Assembly (NCBI RefSeq): GCF_017894385.1
Contig: NZ_CP059560.1
Coordinates: forward strand, 930,001 to 994,000
From: Aromatoleum petrolei
GTDB taxonomy: Bacteria > Pseudomonadota > Gammaproteobacteria > Burkholderiales > Rhodocyclaceae
Direction: 5' to 3'
Length of the DNA: 64,000 nt
This document shows, piece after piece, positions 1 to 9,989 of the stretch; position 1 is the stretch's first letter; each line of letters opens with the position of its first letter. The position numbers and the translations under genes were made by a program. The notes below the pieces were generated by a model. The model had not been told where the DNA came from and did not search any database. It saw only the letters and a list, made by a program, of their open reading frames with translations.

Positions 1-651
1 GACCTCCAGATTCTTGGTCGTCGAGGCCGAGATCTGCTGCGTGCTCGCCGAAACGCTCTCGATCGCCGAGGTCGACTCGGTGCTCGCGCTGAACACCACT
101 TCGGTGAGCTGGCCCTGCCGGCGTGCGTTGTTCGCCGCGCCTCCGACGCGCGATTTCACGACGACTGCGTCGCGCGCGATATTCACGCTCGACGTGCGCA
201 CGTCGCCAATGATCTGGCGCATCTTCTCGGCGAACTGGTTGTAGCTGAAGGCAAGATCGCGCAGCTCGTCGTGCGTGACGAGCGGCAGGTTGCGCGAGAA
301 GTCACCCTCGCCGCGCGCGATCTCATTGAAGATGCCGGTGATGATGCGCACCGGCCGGACGATGAGGTGCCGGATGTAGACGATCTGGCCGACGTTGATA
401 ATGAGGGCCACGGCCGTCAGGATCAGCATCAGGTACAGCCCTCCCTCGAGGGAACCGGCGACCTGCTGCGCCAGTTCGGGCGAGACCTTGCCCGCCTCGA
501 GCAGGGTTCGGACCTCGGTCTTCTGGTTCAGGTAGATCCCGAGATACACCACGTCGATGAAGAACAGCAGCAGGAAGCTGCACAGCTTCTTCGTGAGCGA
601 GTTCCAGAACGTTTTTTCGATCGTCTCGTACAGGCTATCGGGCGAGCCCAT
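1..651 (-). CDS. Methyl-accepting chemotaxis protein (partial, C-terminus outside window)
   Basis: Reading the minus strand from 651 gives a protein starting MGSPDSLYETIEKTF. It has a hydrophobic segment near residues 20-35 (FLLLFFIDVVYLGIY), a short loop, and a second near residues 70-90 (LYLMLILTAVALIIN). A HAMP-like region follows (VRPVRIITGIFNEIARGEGD), then the start of a Ser/Thr/Ala-rich helical signalling domain (STESTSAIESVSASTQQI). The very short loop between the two membrane segments suggests little or no periplasmic sensor domain. The start at 651 is preceded by GGAGAG. The gene runs off the left edge, so the methylation and CheW-binding tip is not visible. The class is clear; the ligand is unknown. 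Confidence 0.85.
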   Translation of the reverse strand, partial: MGSPDSLYETIEKTFWNSLTKKLCSFLLLFFIDVVYLGIYLNQKTEVRTLLEAGKVSPELAQQVAGSLEGGLYLMLILTAVALIINVGQIVYIRHLIVRPVRIITGIFNEIARGEGDFSRNLPLVTHDELRDLAFSYNQFAEKMRQIIGDVRTSSVNIARDAVVVKSRVGGAANNARRQGQLTEVVFSASTESTSAIESVSASTQQISASTTKNLEV

Positions 652-837
652 CTTTTCTCTCCGCTATCGATTTTGTTCGAATATATCGCGACTATCGGCC
701 ACAACCGGGCGACACTTTAGCGCCAAGAGCAAATTCGTAGCGCGGTCCGCAGCATGATGCTAGACGGCTTGCATTTGCCGGGTACCTTCGGGCATGCCAC
801 AATTGTCTTTTTTCGCCGCAACCTGCCGATTCGATTC

Positions 838-2346
838 ATGAGCGACCAGAACAACAACCCCGCCAGCGCACCCGACGAGAACCACATCATCGCCGAGCGG
901 CGTGAAAAACTGGCCGCCTGGCGCGCCACCGGCCGCGCCTTCCCGAACGACTTCTCGCGCGAAAACACCGCCGGCAAGCTCGACGAGCTGTACGGCGACA
1001 AGGAACCGGAAGCCCTCGACGCCAATCCGGTCGAGGTCAAGGTCGCCGGCCGCGTGATGCTCAAGCGCGTCATGGGCAAGGCCAGCTTCATCACCATCCA
1101 GGACCTGTCCGGGCGCATCCAGCTCTACGTCACGCGCGACGCGGTCGGCGAAGTGGTGTACGCCGACTTCAAGCACTGGGACATCGGCGACATCGTCGGC
1201 GCAGTCGGCACCGTGTTCAAGACGCGCACCGGCGAGCTGTCGGTGAAAGTGTCGGAAGTGCGCCTGCTCACCAAGAGCCTGCGCCCCCTGCCGGACAAGT
1301 TCCACGGCCTCACCGACGTCGAGCAGAAGTACCGCCAGCGCTACGTCGACCTGATCATGAACGAGCAGACGCGCTTCACGTTCGTCGCGCGCAGCCGCAT
1401 GGTGCAGTCGATCCGCAACTACATGGTCAACCACGGCTTCCTCGAAGTCGAGACGCCGATGATGCACCCCATCCCCGGCGGCGCGGCGGCCAAGCCCTTC
1501 ACGACCCACCACAATGCGCTGGACATGGAACTGTTCCTGCGCATCGCGCCCGAGCTCTACCTCAAGCGCCTGGTGGTCGGCGGCTTCGAGAAGGTCTTCG
1601 AGGTCAACCGCAACTTCCGCAACGAAGGCCTGAGCCCGCGCCACAACCCCGAATTCACGATGATGGAGTTCTACGAGGCCTACGCGGACTACCGCAGCCT
1701 GATGAACTTCACTGAAGGCCTGCTGCGCCAGGCAGCCCGCGAGGCGCTGGGCACCGAGGTATTCGTGTATCAGGGCCGCGAGCTGGACCTCTCCAAGCCT
1801 TTCGCGCGCCTGACCATTGTCGAGGCGATCCGCAAGTACCACCCGGGCTACACCGTCGAGCAGCTCAACGACGCCACCTGGGTGCGCAACAAGCTCACCG
1901 ACCTGAAGGCCGAGCCGCGTGCCGGCGCCGGCCTCGGCACGTTGCAGCTGATGCTGTTCGAAGAGACCACCGAGGCCGAGCTGTGGGAGCCGACCTTCAT
2001 CATCGACTACCCGGCCGAGGTCTCGCCGCTCGCGCGCCGCAACGACGCCAATCCCGAGATCACGGAACGCTTCGAACTCTTCATCGTCGGCCGCGAGATC
2101 GCCAACGGCTTCTCCGAGCTCAACGACCCCGAAGACCAGGCAGCGCGCTTCCTCGATCAGGTCAAGGCCAAGGAAGCCGGCGACGAGGAGGCGATGTTCT
2201 TTGACGCCGACTACATCCGCGCACTCGAATTCGGCCTGCCCCCGACCGGCGGATGCGGCATCGGCATCGACCGCCTCGTGATGCTGCTCACCGACAGCCC
2301 CAGCATCCGCGACGTGATCCTCTTCCCGCAAATGCGAACGGAATAA
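838..2346 (+). CDS. lysS: Lysyl-tRNA synthetase, class II
   Basis: The 502-residue product charges tRNA-Lys with lysine in the cytoplasm. An N-terminal OB-fold anticodon-binding domain ([13 protein letters not shown] region) is followed by the class II catalytic core: motif 2 ([14 protein letters not shown]) and motif 3 ([13 protein letters not shown]) near the C-terminus. The length is typical of bacterial LysRS (about 500 residues). The ATG at 838 ([17 protein letters not shown]) was chosen because it gives the usual N-terminus; the frame stays open upstream to 754 but that extension is not protein-like. A strong terminator follows. Confidence 0.97.
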   Translation: MSDQNNNPASAPDENHIIAERREKLAAWRATGRAFPNDFSRENTAGKLDELYGDKEPEALDANPVEVKVAGRVMLKRVMGKASFITIQDLSGRIQLYVTRDAVGEVVYADFKHWDIGDIVGAVGTVFKTRTGELSVKVSEVRLLTKSLRPLPDKFHGLTDVEQKYRQRYVDLIMNEQTRFTFVARSRMVQSIRNYMVNHGFLEVETPMMHPIPGGAAAKPFTTHHNALDMELFLRIAPELYLKRLVVGGFEKVFEVNRNFRNEGLSPRHNPEFTMMEFYEAYADYRSLMNFTEGLLRQAAREALGTEVFVYQGRELDLSKPFARLTIVEAIRKYHPGYTVEQLNDATWVRNKLTDLKAEPRAGAGLGTLQLMLFEETTEAELWEPTFIIDYPAEVSPLARRNDANPEITERFELFIVGREIANGFSELNDPEDQAARFLDQVKAKEAGDEEAMFFDADYIRALEFGLPPTGGCGIGIDRLVMLLTDSPSIRDVILFPQMRTE

Positions 2347-2366
2347 TCTGGACACCGCAGCGAATA

Positions 2367-2396
2367 CAGGGCGCCGAAAGGCGCCCTGTCCTTTTC
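2367..2396 (+). terminator. Rho-independent terminator of lysS
   Basis: A perfect 9-bp stem, CAGGGCGCC (2367-2375) with GGCGCCCTG (2380-2388), closes a GAAA tetraloop. It is followed by TCCTTTTC and, further on, a run of eight T at 2404-2411. It lies 20 bases after the lysS stop. Confidence 0.9.
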
Positions 2397-2431
2397 GGGG
2401 TACTTTTTTTTCATTGTCCCGGCCGACGCCC

Positions 2432-4339
2432 ATGCCCATCGAACCCGCCCGCCTGACCTTCACCGAGGACGGCACGCCCTGCTCCGACGCCTTCGGCGAC
2501 GTCTATCACTCGCGCGACGGCGGGTTCGAGCAGGCACGGCACGTGTTCATCGGCGGCAATGGCCTGCCGGAGCGCTGGCAGGGGCGCGAACGCTTCACGA
2601 TCGTCGAGACCGGCTTCGGGCTGGGGCTCAACTTCCTCGCAACCTGGGCGGCCTGGCGCGAGGATGCGCAGCGCTGCGATCGGCTGCATTTCGTGTCGGT
2701 GGAACGTCACCCCTTCCGCCGCGAGGATCTCGCCACGCTGCACGCGCGCTGGCCCGGGTTGGCACCGCTCGCGGCTGAGCTGCAGGAACACTGGCCCGTG
2801 TTGACACCAGGGACCCACCGTCTGCACCTCGATGCGGGCCGGATCGTGCTGACCCTGCTGTTCGGCGACGCGCTGGACCTGATGCCCGAACTCCAATGCC
2901 GCGCCGACGCCTTCAATCTGGACGGCTTCTCGCCCGCGACAAACCCGCAGCTGTGGTCGACCGAACTGCTGCGCGAACTGCCGCGCCTGGCGGCGCCCGG
3001 CGCCACGCTCGCGACTTGGTCGGTGACGGGTGCCGTGCGACGCGCGCTGGGCGACCTGGGTTTCCGCTGCGAGAAGGTTGCCGGATTCGGCGGCAAGCGC
3101 GAGATGCTGCGAGCCAGGTTCGGAGCGGCCGGCGACGCCGCCACGGCGGGCACGCCCCGCCATGCACTGGTGATCGGGGCCGGACTCGCCGGCAGCAGCA
3201 TCGCCAACCGCCTCGCCGAGCGCGGCTGGACCGTCGATGTCGTCGACGCCGCACCGGAGGCGGCACAAGGCGCCTCGGGCAATCTCAGCGGCGTGCTCCG
3301 TCCGCTGCCCAGCCTCGACGACAACCGCCTCGCCCGCATCACCCGTGCGGGCGCCCTGTACGGCCTGCGCCACCTGCATCGGCTCAGCGCGCGCGGCCTG
3401 CCGGTGCGTTGGGACGCATGCGGGGTGCTCCACCTCGCACGCGACCCGATGCACGAAGAAAAGCAGCGGCGCGTGGTGGAAGCACAGCAGGCACCCGAGG
3501 AGTATCTTCGCTTCGTCGCAAGCGAAGAGGCCTCGCGTATTGCGGCCTGGCCGCTGCCGCTGGGCGGATGGTGGTTTCCAGCCGGCGGCTGGGTCAATCC
3601 GCCGAGCTTGTGCAGGGCGAACCTTGCCGCCTTTCCGGAAGCGATCCGCTGCCACTTCGGCCGCGATGTCGCCGCGCTGGAGGCGGATGCGGGAGGCTGG
3701 CGTGCCCTCGACACCGACGGCGGCGTGATCGCCGCTGCACCCGTCGCGATTCTCGCGAACGGTGTCGGCATCCGGCGCTTCCCGCAGGCAGCCGCCCTGC
3801 CCGTGCGCAGCGCACGCGGCCAGGTGAGCCACCTCCTGGCACAGGCGGACAGCGCGCCGCGCGTGGTCGTGTGCCGCCTCGGCTACGTCAGCCCGGCAAT
3901 CGATGGCGTGCGCAGCGCCGGCGCCACATTTTCGGTGGATGACGACGACCCCGCACTGCGCATGAGCGATCACCGCGAGAATCTCGCCAAGCTCGACTTC
4001 ATCCTGCCTGGTTTCGCCGCAGCGTTCGATCCGACCCACCTCGACGGACGGGTCGGATTCCGCCCCGCATCGCCAGACCGGCTGCCGATGGTCGGCGCCG
4101 TTCCGGCGGTGCAGCAGACCGATCGCGCGAGCCCGCTGTCCTCCATTCCTCGCCACCCCGGCCTATACGCCGTCGAAGGCTTCGGAGCTCGCGGGCTGGT
4201 CTGGGCCGCACTCGCGGCCGAACTGCTGGCAAGCGAACTCGCGGGCGACCCCCTGCCGCTGGAACGCTCGCTGGTGGAGGCGCTCGATCCGGCGCGCTAC
4301 CTGTTGCGCCCGCCACGCCGCGCGATGGCGGACGAATGA
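2432..4339 (+). CDS. mnmC: Bifunctional tRNA 5-methylaminomethyl-2-thiouridine biosynthesis protein MnmC
   Basis: The 635-residue protein completes the mnm5s2U34 wobble modification in tRNA. The N-terminal third is the SAM-dependent MnmC2 methyltransferase (ETGFGLGLNFLATW; NLDGFSPATNPQLWS). The C-terminal part is the FAD-dependent MnmC1 oxidoreductase, with the dinucleotide fold GAGLAGSSIANRLAERG around residue 245 and a closing EGFGARGLVWAALAAELLA. Both domains look complete. The ATG at 2432 (MPIEPARLTFTEDG) is preferred over an in-frame TTG at 2414. It lies just after the lysS terminator and is probably transcribed on its own. Confidence 0.95.
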   Translation: MPIEPARLTFTEDGTPCSDAFGDVYHSRDGGFEQARHVFIGGNGLPERWQGRERFTIVETGFGLGLNFLATWAAWREDAQRCDRLHFVSVERHPFRREDLATLHARWPGLAPLAAELQEHWPVLTPGTHRLHLDAGRIVLTLLFGDALDLMPELQCRADAFNLDGFSPATNPQLWSTELLRELPRLAAPGATLATWSVTGAVRRALGDLGFRCEKVAGFGGKREMLRARFGAAGDAATAGTPRHALVIGAGLAGSSIANRLAERGWTVDVVDAAPEAAQGASGNLSGVLRPLPSLDDNRLARITRAGALYGLRHLHRLSARGLPVRWDACGVLHLARDPMHEEKQRRVVEAQQAPEEYLRFVASEEASRIAAWPLPLGGWWFPAGGWVNPPSLCRANLAAFPEAIRCHFGRDVAALEADAGGWRALDTDGGVIAAAPVAILANGVGIRRFPQAAALPVRSARGQVSHLLAQADSAPRVVVCRLGYVSPAIDGVRSAGATFSVDDDDPALRMSDHRENLAKLDFILPGFAAAFDPTHLDGRVGFRPASPDRLPMVGAVPAVQQTDRASPLSSIPRHPGLYAVEGFGARGLVWAALAAELLASELAGDPLPLERSLVEALDPARYLLRPPRRAMADE

Positions 4340-4827
4340 CGACAAGCGGACGATACATCGCGTTACACACTGGTACAGGGTTCCGGGTATAGGTCCGGGA
4401 ATCTCCCCCCGGTATGATCGTTGGTTTTGAAGCTTGGCCGTGAAGCCGGTTTCAGCCATGCCGTCCGTATGACGACGGAACGCGCCATCAGGAGACATGC
4501 GCTGCCCCGCATTGTACTGTGGGGCGCACAGGCGCGGCCCATTCCCGCTGCTTGAGGCGATACGTCCGAATTCGGACACGCGGCAGAACGCGTGTCATGT
4601 CCGCATTTTCTCGCTGCGACAAAGGTATCGGCAGGAAACCGGGCGGGGCGCTGGGGGCGAATGCAACTCTAATGAATATCTTGGCCGGCGCACTAGAATG
4701 AAAATGATTCTCACGGATTTCGCGGCGTCCGGAAACGTGAGCATGAAGCGTTTCGCGCGCGTGCACTCGGCTTGGGCGCCAAGCACCAGAGTGATTCCTG
4801 CGTCGATCTGACCCCTGTGAGGTTGTC
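4340..4827. other. Intergenic region without a recognisable gene
   Basis: A stretch of 488 bases separates mnmC from the sensor kinase gene. Short open frames exist on both strands but none has protein-like composition or a supported start. No tRNA fold or obvious terminator was seen. The promoter of the two-component operon should lie in its right half, but no convincing -35/-10 pair could be chosen by eye. Confidence 0.5.
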
Positions 4828-6384
4828 ATGCCCCGGGAGATGCCCGACCCACCCAACGTCGAAGAAGTCCTCCGCGCAAGCGAAGCTCGCCTGCACGAAG
4901 CGCAGGCCGTCGGGCGCATGGGCGACTGGGAGCTGGATCGCGACAGCGGCGCCATGAGCTGGTCGCCACAGCTGTTCCGCCTGTTCGAACGGCCCAGCAG
5001 CCAGGGCATCCCCGACCTCAATGAAGCCCTGGGCTATTACTCGCTCGAATCCGTGGAGCTCACGCGAGCTGCTTTCTGGGAGGCGATCGACACCGGGGCG
5101 CGGCTGGAACTCGAGCAGACCGTGCATCTGCCCTCGGGCGCCGAGCGCTTCCACGCAACGACAATCGTACCGGTCAAGAATCACCGCGGTCGGGTCTACA
5201 AGCTCTACGGCACGACCCAGGACATCACCGAACGCAAGCTTGCGGAACAGGAGTTGCGGCGCAAGACCTTCGAGATCGAAGATCTCTACCAGAATGCGCC
5301 CTGCGGCTACTATTCACTCGACGCGGACGGGATGATCATCCGCATCAACGAGACGCTGCTACGCTGGCTGGGGCATGACCGCGACGAAATCGTCGGCCGC
5401 ATGCGTGCCTTCGAACTGTTCAGCCCCGCAAGCCGCGCACTGTTCGGACAGGTGTTCCGCACGTTCAAGAAGACCGGCCTCCTGCGCAACATGGACATAG
5501 AGCTACTGCGCAGGGACGGCTCGTCGCTGCCCGTGCTGCTCAGTTCGACTGCCATCTTCGACGCGCAAGGCAACTTCGTCGCGAGCCGGACAGTGCTTTC
5601 CGACAATTCCGACCGCAAGCAACTGGAACTCGAACGCGCGGCCCACGCGGCGCGGCTCGCCGAGCTCTCGCGCCACATGGTCGACGTGCAGGAGAACGAG
5701 CGCCGCAAGTTCGCCGCCGAACTGCATGACCACACCAGCCCCAACCTCGCGGCGCTGCAACTCACGCTCACGAACCTCGCACGCGCGCTGCCTGCGCCCG
5801 TTCTTGCGGAACTCGAACCCCTGCTCGACGATGCGCAGGCGCTGCTGCTGGACACCATCACGGGCATCCGCGACGTCTGCACCAACCTCCGCCCGGCGAC
5901 CCTGGATTATGCAGGCCTGATTCCGGCTGTACAGGACTACGCGCAGCAGTTCCGCCAGCGAACCGGCATCGCCGTGCATCTCGATACCACCCATTTCACC
6001 ATGCAATTGCCCTCCAACGTCCAGTCACTGCTCTTCCGCATCACCCAAGAGGCGCTGACGAACTGCGCAAAGCACGCACGCGCGACGAACATCCGCATCC
6101 AGCTGGAGAACTCCGATAGTCTTCTCTGCATGGAAGTCGCCGACGACGGCGTCGGCTTCGACCCCCACCACCTCGGCGAGTCCGGTACGGCACCGGGACT
6201 GGGTCTGATCACCATGAAGGAGCGCGCCGAATTCGCGGGCGGCGCTTTCGAGCTGAAATCCGCCCCGGATGCCGGAACCGCAATCCGGGTCAGCTTCGAC
6301 CTCCAGGCGGGAGAGTTCCGCAGGCAGCCGCGGCCGGCAAGAAACCAGGTCGTGGAACACTCGATCAGCGCGGGGCGTGTATGA
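4828..6384 (+). CDS. PAS-domain sensor histidine kinase, NarX/DegS (HisKA_3) type
   Basis: The 518-residue protein has two PAS domains (about residues 15-135, ending with the PAC-like TTQDITERKLAEQEL, and about 145-260) and no clear membrane segment, so it is probably cytoplasmic. The HisKA_3 dimerisation domain carries the phospho-acceptor His300 in AELHDHTSPNLAAL. A HATPase_c domain follows (ITQEALTNCAKHARA; VADDGVGFD; GLGLITMKERAEFAGG). It overlaps the response regulator gene by four bases (ATGA), so the two form a translationally coupled pair. The signal is unknown; PAS domains could sense redox state or a small ligand. Confidence 0.93.
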   Translation: MPREMPDPPNVEEVLRASEARLHEAQAVGRMGDWELDRDSGAMSWSPQLFRLFERPSSQGIPDLNEALGYYSLESVELTRAAFWEAIDTGARLELEQTVHLPSGAERFHATTIVPVKNHRGRVYKLYGTTQDITERKLAEQELRRKTFEIEDLYQNAPCGYYSLDADGMIIRINETLLRWLGHDRDEIVGRMRAFELFSPASRALFGQVFRTFKKTGLLRNMDIELLRRDGSSLPVLLSSTAIFDAQGNFVASRTVLSDNSDRKQLELERAAHAARLAELSRHMVDVQENERRKFAAELHDHTSPNLAALQLTLTNLARALPAPVLAELEPLLDDAQALLLDTITGIRDVCTNLRPATLDYAGLIPAVQDYAQQFRQRTGIAVHLDTTHFTMQLPSNVQSLLFRITQEALTNCAKHARATNIRIQLENSDSLLCMEVADDGVGFDPHHLGESGTAPGLGLITMKERAEFAGGAFELKSAPDAGTAIRVSFDLQAGEFRRQPRPARNQVVEHSISAGRV

Positions 6385-7037
6385 ACGGCGGAAAGATCCA
6401 GGTCGCGCTGGCGGACGATCACCGCATGTTCCTGCACGCCTTGCGTGCGATGCTGGAGAAGGAGCCCGGGATCGAAGTGATCGGCGTGGCGGGTACCGGC
6501 GACGAGCTTCTGGCCCTCGTCTCGACCAAGCAGGTAGACATCGCTTGCATCGACATCGGCATGCCGGCAATGAACGGAATAGAGACGACTCGCCGCCTGC
6601 TGGCCATCCGGCCGAATCTCAAGGTCATCGGCGTGTCGGCCTTCTCGGACCGGCAGTTCGTACTCGATCTCCTCAACGCCGGCGCGAAGGGCTACGTCAC
6701 CAAGGCCGAGGCGGGCGAGGAGCTGTTGCGCGCGATCCATACGGTGCAGCAAGGCAAGACCTACCTCTGCCCCGACGTGGCCGCGACGGTGGCAAGCGCC
6801 CTGCTCGACAATACGCCGCGCGACACCTCGATGCCGCGGGTCACGGCCCGCGAACGCCAGGTACTGCAATTGATCGCCGAGGGGCATACATCGGGACGCA
6901 TTGCGGAACGCCTGCATCTGGCTGCGTCGACGGTCGAGGTGCACCGCCGCAACATCATGCGGAAACTCGATCTGCACAGCGTTGCCGAACTCACCAAGTA
7001 TGCCATCCGCAACGGCATCACGACGATATCGGGATAG
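6381..7037 (+). CDS. NarL/LuxR-family response regulator
   Basis: The 218-residue protein has an N-terminal receiver domain (acidic pocket ADDH; phospho-acceptor Asp in CIDIGMPAMNG; conserved Lys in YVTKAEAGEE) and a C-terminal LuxR-type helix-turn-helix (TARERQVLQLIAEGHTSG; LAASTVEVHRRNIMRKLDL). It is the cognate partner of the upstream HisKA_3 kinase, whose stop overlaps its start. Target genes cannot be read from the sequence; the downstream phasin gene is one candidate by position only. Confidence 0.94.
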   Translation: MNGGKIQVALADDHRMFLHALRAMLEKEPGIEVIGVAGTGDELLALVSTKQVDIACIDIGMPAMNGIETTRRLLAIRPNLKVIGVSAFSDRQFVLDLLNAGAKGYVTKAEAGEELLRAIHTVQQGKTYLCPDVAATVASALLDNTPRDTSMPRVTARERQVLQLIAEGHTSGRIAERLHLAASTVEVHRRNIMRKLDLHSVAELTKYAIRNGITTISG

Positions 7038-7203
7038 AGTCGAACCCGGGAAAAAATACCTGTAAACAGGTATCCAAAACACGCAGAAAGATGTATGTCA
7101 TGAGCAAGGCGGGCGACGTAGCATTCCCCTTCGCTTTGCCCTACGCCAAAACGACGGAGATCGGACGGCGCCCATGATCACATACAGCCGAGGAGAGCTT
7201 GAC

Positions 7204-7761
7204 GTGAACACTCTTGTAACGACGCAGAAACTGGCGAAAGCCGCGAACGGCAACATCGAGGCCTTCCAGACGCTCGCCGACACCATCCTGAATGCGACCG
7301 AACGCCTGATGGCGCTCAACATCGATGCCGCCCGCAATGCCTGCGCGTGCATGTCGGCAAGCGCAGCACCCGTGGTGGAGGGCGACATGCGCGAGCAGTT
7401 CGCCTCGCGCCTCACGGTGCAGAACCGGTCGCTGGAACAGGCCGCCGAGTACTTCCGCAACATCAACGTGCTGTTCGTCGAAACCCAGGGTGAGATCGCC
7501 GCCTTCGGCACCCGCCAGTTCGACGAAGCCGCGCGCGGCCTGGGCGAGTTCGTGGAGCAGTTTGCCCACAGCGCCCCTGCGGGCACCAACGAGTTCGTGA
7601 ATGCTATGAAGACCGCGATGAGCAACGCGAGCGCTGCTTACGAGAGCTTCGTCAAGACCAGCCGCGACGTGGCGGAGACCAACCTCGCAGCCGCCAGCAA
7701 TGCACTGCAGCCCATTCTGACGGCACCGGCGAGCAACGCCAAGGGCCGCAAGGCAGCCTGA
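7204..7761 (+). CDS. Phasin-family protein (polyhydroxyalkanoate granule-associated)
   Basis: The 185-residue helical, Ala-rich protein (MNTLVTTQKLAKAANGNIEAFQ; AEYFRNINVLFVETQGEIAAFG) fits the phasin family that coats PHA granules. The GTG at 7204 is preferred because AGGAGAG sits at 7191-7197; an in-frame ATG at 7174 lacks a well-spaced ribosome site. A strong terminator follows at 7808, so the gene is probably monocistronic. Phasins are low in sequence conservation, so the family call is good but the granule role is inferred. Confidence 0.82.
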   Translation: MNTLVTTQKLAKAANGNIEAFQTLADTILNATERLMALNIDAARNACACMSASAAPVVEGDMREQFASRLTVQNRSLEQAAEYFRNINVLFVETQGEIAAFGTRQFDEAARGLGEFVEQFAHSAPAGTNEFVNAMKTAMSNASAAYESFVKTSRDVAETNLAAASNALQPILTAPASNAKGRKAA

Positions 7762-7807
7762 GCTGAGCGCACGCAGACGCCCTGCATCCAGGCTGCAGGG
7801 TACACGA

Positions 7808-7829
7808 GGGGGCCGTCGGCCCCCTTTTT
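7808..7829 (+). terminator. Rho-independent terminator after the phasin gene
   Basis: A perfect 7-bp stem, GGGGGCC (7808-7814) with GGCCCCC (7818-7824), has a GTC loop and is followed directly by five T. It lies between convergent genes (phasin + and pyrR-like -). Confidence 0.92.
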
Positions 7830-7855
7830 CATGCGCCGCATCTGCCAACGCCGGC

Positions 7856-8437
7856 TCAGGTCTGGTATTCGCCCCCTGCCCGTTCGAGCTTCAGCAATTC
7901 GATGCGGAACGTAGGCTCGTAGGGCGGCACGTTGCATTCGACAATGTCCGGCGGCGCCACCTGCAGGCGGACCCCCACCACATCGGCGTGGATCGGCAGC
8001 CGGGTGACGCAACGGTCGGCAAGGGTCACGACAATGATCTGCCGCGGCTGTTTCTGCGCCAGCCAGGCCACCGCCCGCAGCATCGAATTCCCGGTATACA
8101 GCACGTCATCGACCACCACCACGGTGTAGTCCTTCAGGTCCAGCGAACGCTGTTGCTCGTTCTCGTCGAGGCGGGTTTCGGGATGGAGCAGCGTCAGGTC
8201 GTCTTCGTAACGCTTGATGCGCAGATCGAGGCGCAGCGGTGGCGGCACCCCGTGGTGGCGCTGCAGGGCAGCGACCAGTCGGTCGGCCAGCGGCGCGCCA
8301 CGGCGCAGGATGCCGACAACGGCGACGGGATCCGCGCGGTCAAGCCGCGTTGCGAGCCTTTGTGCCATTTCCGCGAGGACCAGCTCGAGCTGGGTTTCGT
8401 CGTAAAGACAGGTTCGCAATCCGCGTGGGCGTTCCAT
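7856..8437 (-). CDS. pyrR: PyrR-like phosphoribosyltransferase
   Basis: The 193-residue protein is a type I phosphoribosyltransferase with the PRPP-binding motif VVVVDDVLYTGNS. The surrounding pattern (GILRRGAPLADRL; IKRYEDDLT; LADRCVTRLPIHADVVG) is that of PyrR, the uracil phosphoribosyltransferase/pyrimidine operon regulator. In proteobacteria these proteins are often UPRTases without an RNA attenuation role. The start at 8437 has GGAGG five bases upstream. No pyrimidine biosynthesis gene is adjacent, so a regulatory role cannot be supported here. Confidence 0.85.
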   Translation of the reverse strand: MERPRGLRTCLYDETQLELVLAEMAQRLATRLDRADPVAVVGILRRGAPLADRLVAALQRHHGVPPPLRLDLRIKRYEDDLTLLHPETRLDENEQQRSLDLKDYTVVVVDDVLYTGNSMLRAVAWLAQKQPRQIIVVTLADRCVTRLPIHADVVGVRLQVAPPDIVECNVPPYEPTFRIELLKLERAGGEYQT

Positions 8438-8612
8438 GTGCGCCTCCGGTCAGGCCCGCACGCGCGGCGGGCGATGCGGATACTATAACGCCGCACCTGA
8501 ACGGCTGCGCGCCGACATTCCCGACCGGCCGCAGCGGCCGATTTTTTTGCTTGACCTCAAACGATTTTACTTCCATCCTGACCGCATTCCGTACCAATTC
8601 CGCAGGACCCGC

Positions 8613-9857
8613 ATGAAGACGCTCGACAGCAGGACGGCACTGGCGCTTGTCGCCGGTTGTCTCGCCTCGGCCCAGGTCGGCAAGGTGCCCCCCGCACTCG
8701 GCGCGATCAGGGATCAGCTGGGGGTGGGCCTGATTCACGCGGGCTGGATCGCGACGGCGATCAATGCCGCCGCCGCGATGCTCGGCGTTCTCGTCGGGCT
8801 GGCGCTCGGCCGCCTCGGTGCGCAGCGCGGACTCCTCGCCGGGCTGCTGCTCCTGGGCCTGGGCTCCGCACTGGGAGCGGCCGCCGCCGACGGTCTGATG
8901 CTGATCGCTGCGCGGGCGTTCGAGGGCGCCGGTTTCGTGCTGGTGGTCGTGGCCGCCCCTTCGCTGCTGGCAACCGCCGCGGCGGACGATCCCCGACGGC
9001 GTCGGCGGCTGCTGACGCTATGGAGCTGCTACATGCCGACCGGAATGGGCGTGATGATGGCGGTCGCGCCCTACATCCTCCAGCACCACGGCTGGCGTGG
9101 CCTGTGGACGGCGAACGCACTGGCGATCGGCACGTGCGTGCTGGTCGCGCTGTTTCTAAAGCTCGGGGCGGGACCGGGAAGCGGCCCCCGTCCGGTGCCG
9201 GTGACGATGTTCTCGCGCGCACGCCTCGCGCAGCCGGCGCCGTGGCTGATGGGGGTGTGCTTCGGCTGTTATGCGGCGATCTGGTTCATGATCGCGACCT
9301 GGCTGCCGTCGTTCGCAGTGGAGCACATGGGCTACACGCCGGAACGGGCAACCTGGCTCACGGCCCTAGCCGTGGGGGGCAACATCCTCGGCAACCTGAC
9401 GACGGATTTCTGGCTGGCGCGGGGGGTTCCCCGCTGGGCGCTGCTCGCCGGCGTGTCGATCATGATGGGGGCGTTCGGCTGGTTCGTGTTCTCAGCGGGC
9501 TACGATCCGGTGCTGCGCTCGGTGGCCGCAGTCTTCGTGTGCAGCGCGGGGGGCGTGCTGCCGGCGGCCACGATGGGAGGCATACCGCTGGTGGCGCGCA
9601 CGCCTGCCGACATCGCCATCGCCAACGGCATCCTGATGCAGTGTTCGAACGTCGGCACCTTTATCGGCGTGCCGGCCATCGCGGCACTGGCGACCGCTCT
9701 CGGCGGCTGGGACGGCGGTCGCTGGCTGATCCCCGTGCTGGCAGGCATCGGAGTGCTGGCGGCGTGGACGTTTCGGCGGGTCGCGCTGCAGCCCGCTTCG
9801 GACCTGGCCAAGGCACCGGGGTCATCCGCAGGGATTCTGGTGGAGCAGGCCAATTAG
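8613..9857 (+). CDS. MFS transporter, CynX/NimT-like
   Basis: The 414-residue product is strongly hydrophobic with about 12 predicted membrane helices and a major-facilitator signature (GLALGRLGAQRGLLAGLLLLG). Sequences such as GCLASAQVGKVPPALGAIRD and SCYMPTGMGVMMAVAPYI resemble the cyanate/nitrate-type CynX branch. The ATG at 8613 (MKTLDSRTALALVAG) gives a normal first helix; the longer open frame upstream is not protein-like. It is divergent from the PyrR-like gene. The substrate cannot be predicted. Confidence 0.85.
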   Translation: MKTLDSRTALALVAGCLASAQVGKVPPALGAIRDQLGVGLIHAGWIATAINAAAAMLGVLVGLALGRLGAQRGLLAGLLLLGLGSALGAAAADGLMLIAARAFEGAGFVLVVVAAPSLLATAAADDPRRRRRLLTLWSCYMPTGMGVMMAVAPYILQHHGWRGLWTANALAIGTCVLVALFLKLGAGPGSGPRPVPVTMFSRARLAQPAPWLMGVCFGCYAAIWFMIATWLPSFAVEHMGYTPERATWLTALAVGGNILGNLTTDFWLARGVPRWALLAGVSIMMGAFGWFVFSAGYDPVLRSVAAVFVCSAGGVLPAATMGGIPLVARTPADIAIANGILMQCSNVGTFIGVPAIAALATALGGWDGGRWLIPVLAGIGVLAAWTFRRVALQPASDLAKAPGSSAGILVEQAN

Positions 9858-9872
9858 CGCGGCATGCAGATG

Positions 9873-9942
9873 CCGTTCGGCTGAGCCTGTCGAAGCCCAG
9901 CCGCGCTCTTCGACGAGCCTGTACTGAACGAAGCCGAAGGGC
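9873..9942. repeat. Dispersed intergenic repeat (TTCGACAGGCTCAG-type)
   Basis: Two imperfect, oppositely arranged copies of a motif common between proteobacterial genes are present: CGTTCGGCTGAGCCTGTCGAAG (9874-9895, shown here only as its core) and CTTCGACGAGCCTGTACTGAACG (9908-9930). Conceptual translation gives the familiar spurious string LSLSKPSRALRRACTERSRR. It lies in the gap between convergent genes and can form a hairpin. Confidence 0.75.
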
Positions 9943-9989
9943 TCGGAATCAACGGTTTCGCGTCGGGCGCTGGACAGCGGGGCGCCCCC

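Noticed and set aside
4696..4714. Fur-box-like sequence GAATGAAAATGATTCTCAC before the sensor kinase
   Set aside because: It matches the Fur hexamer pattern only partly (about 9 of 12 in the best two hexamers) and no iron gene is near.
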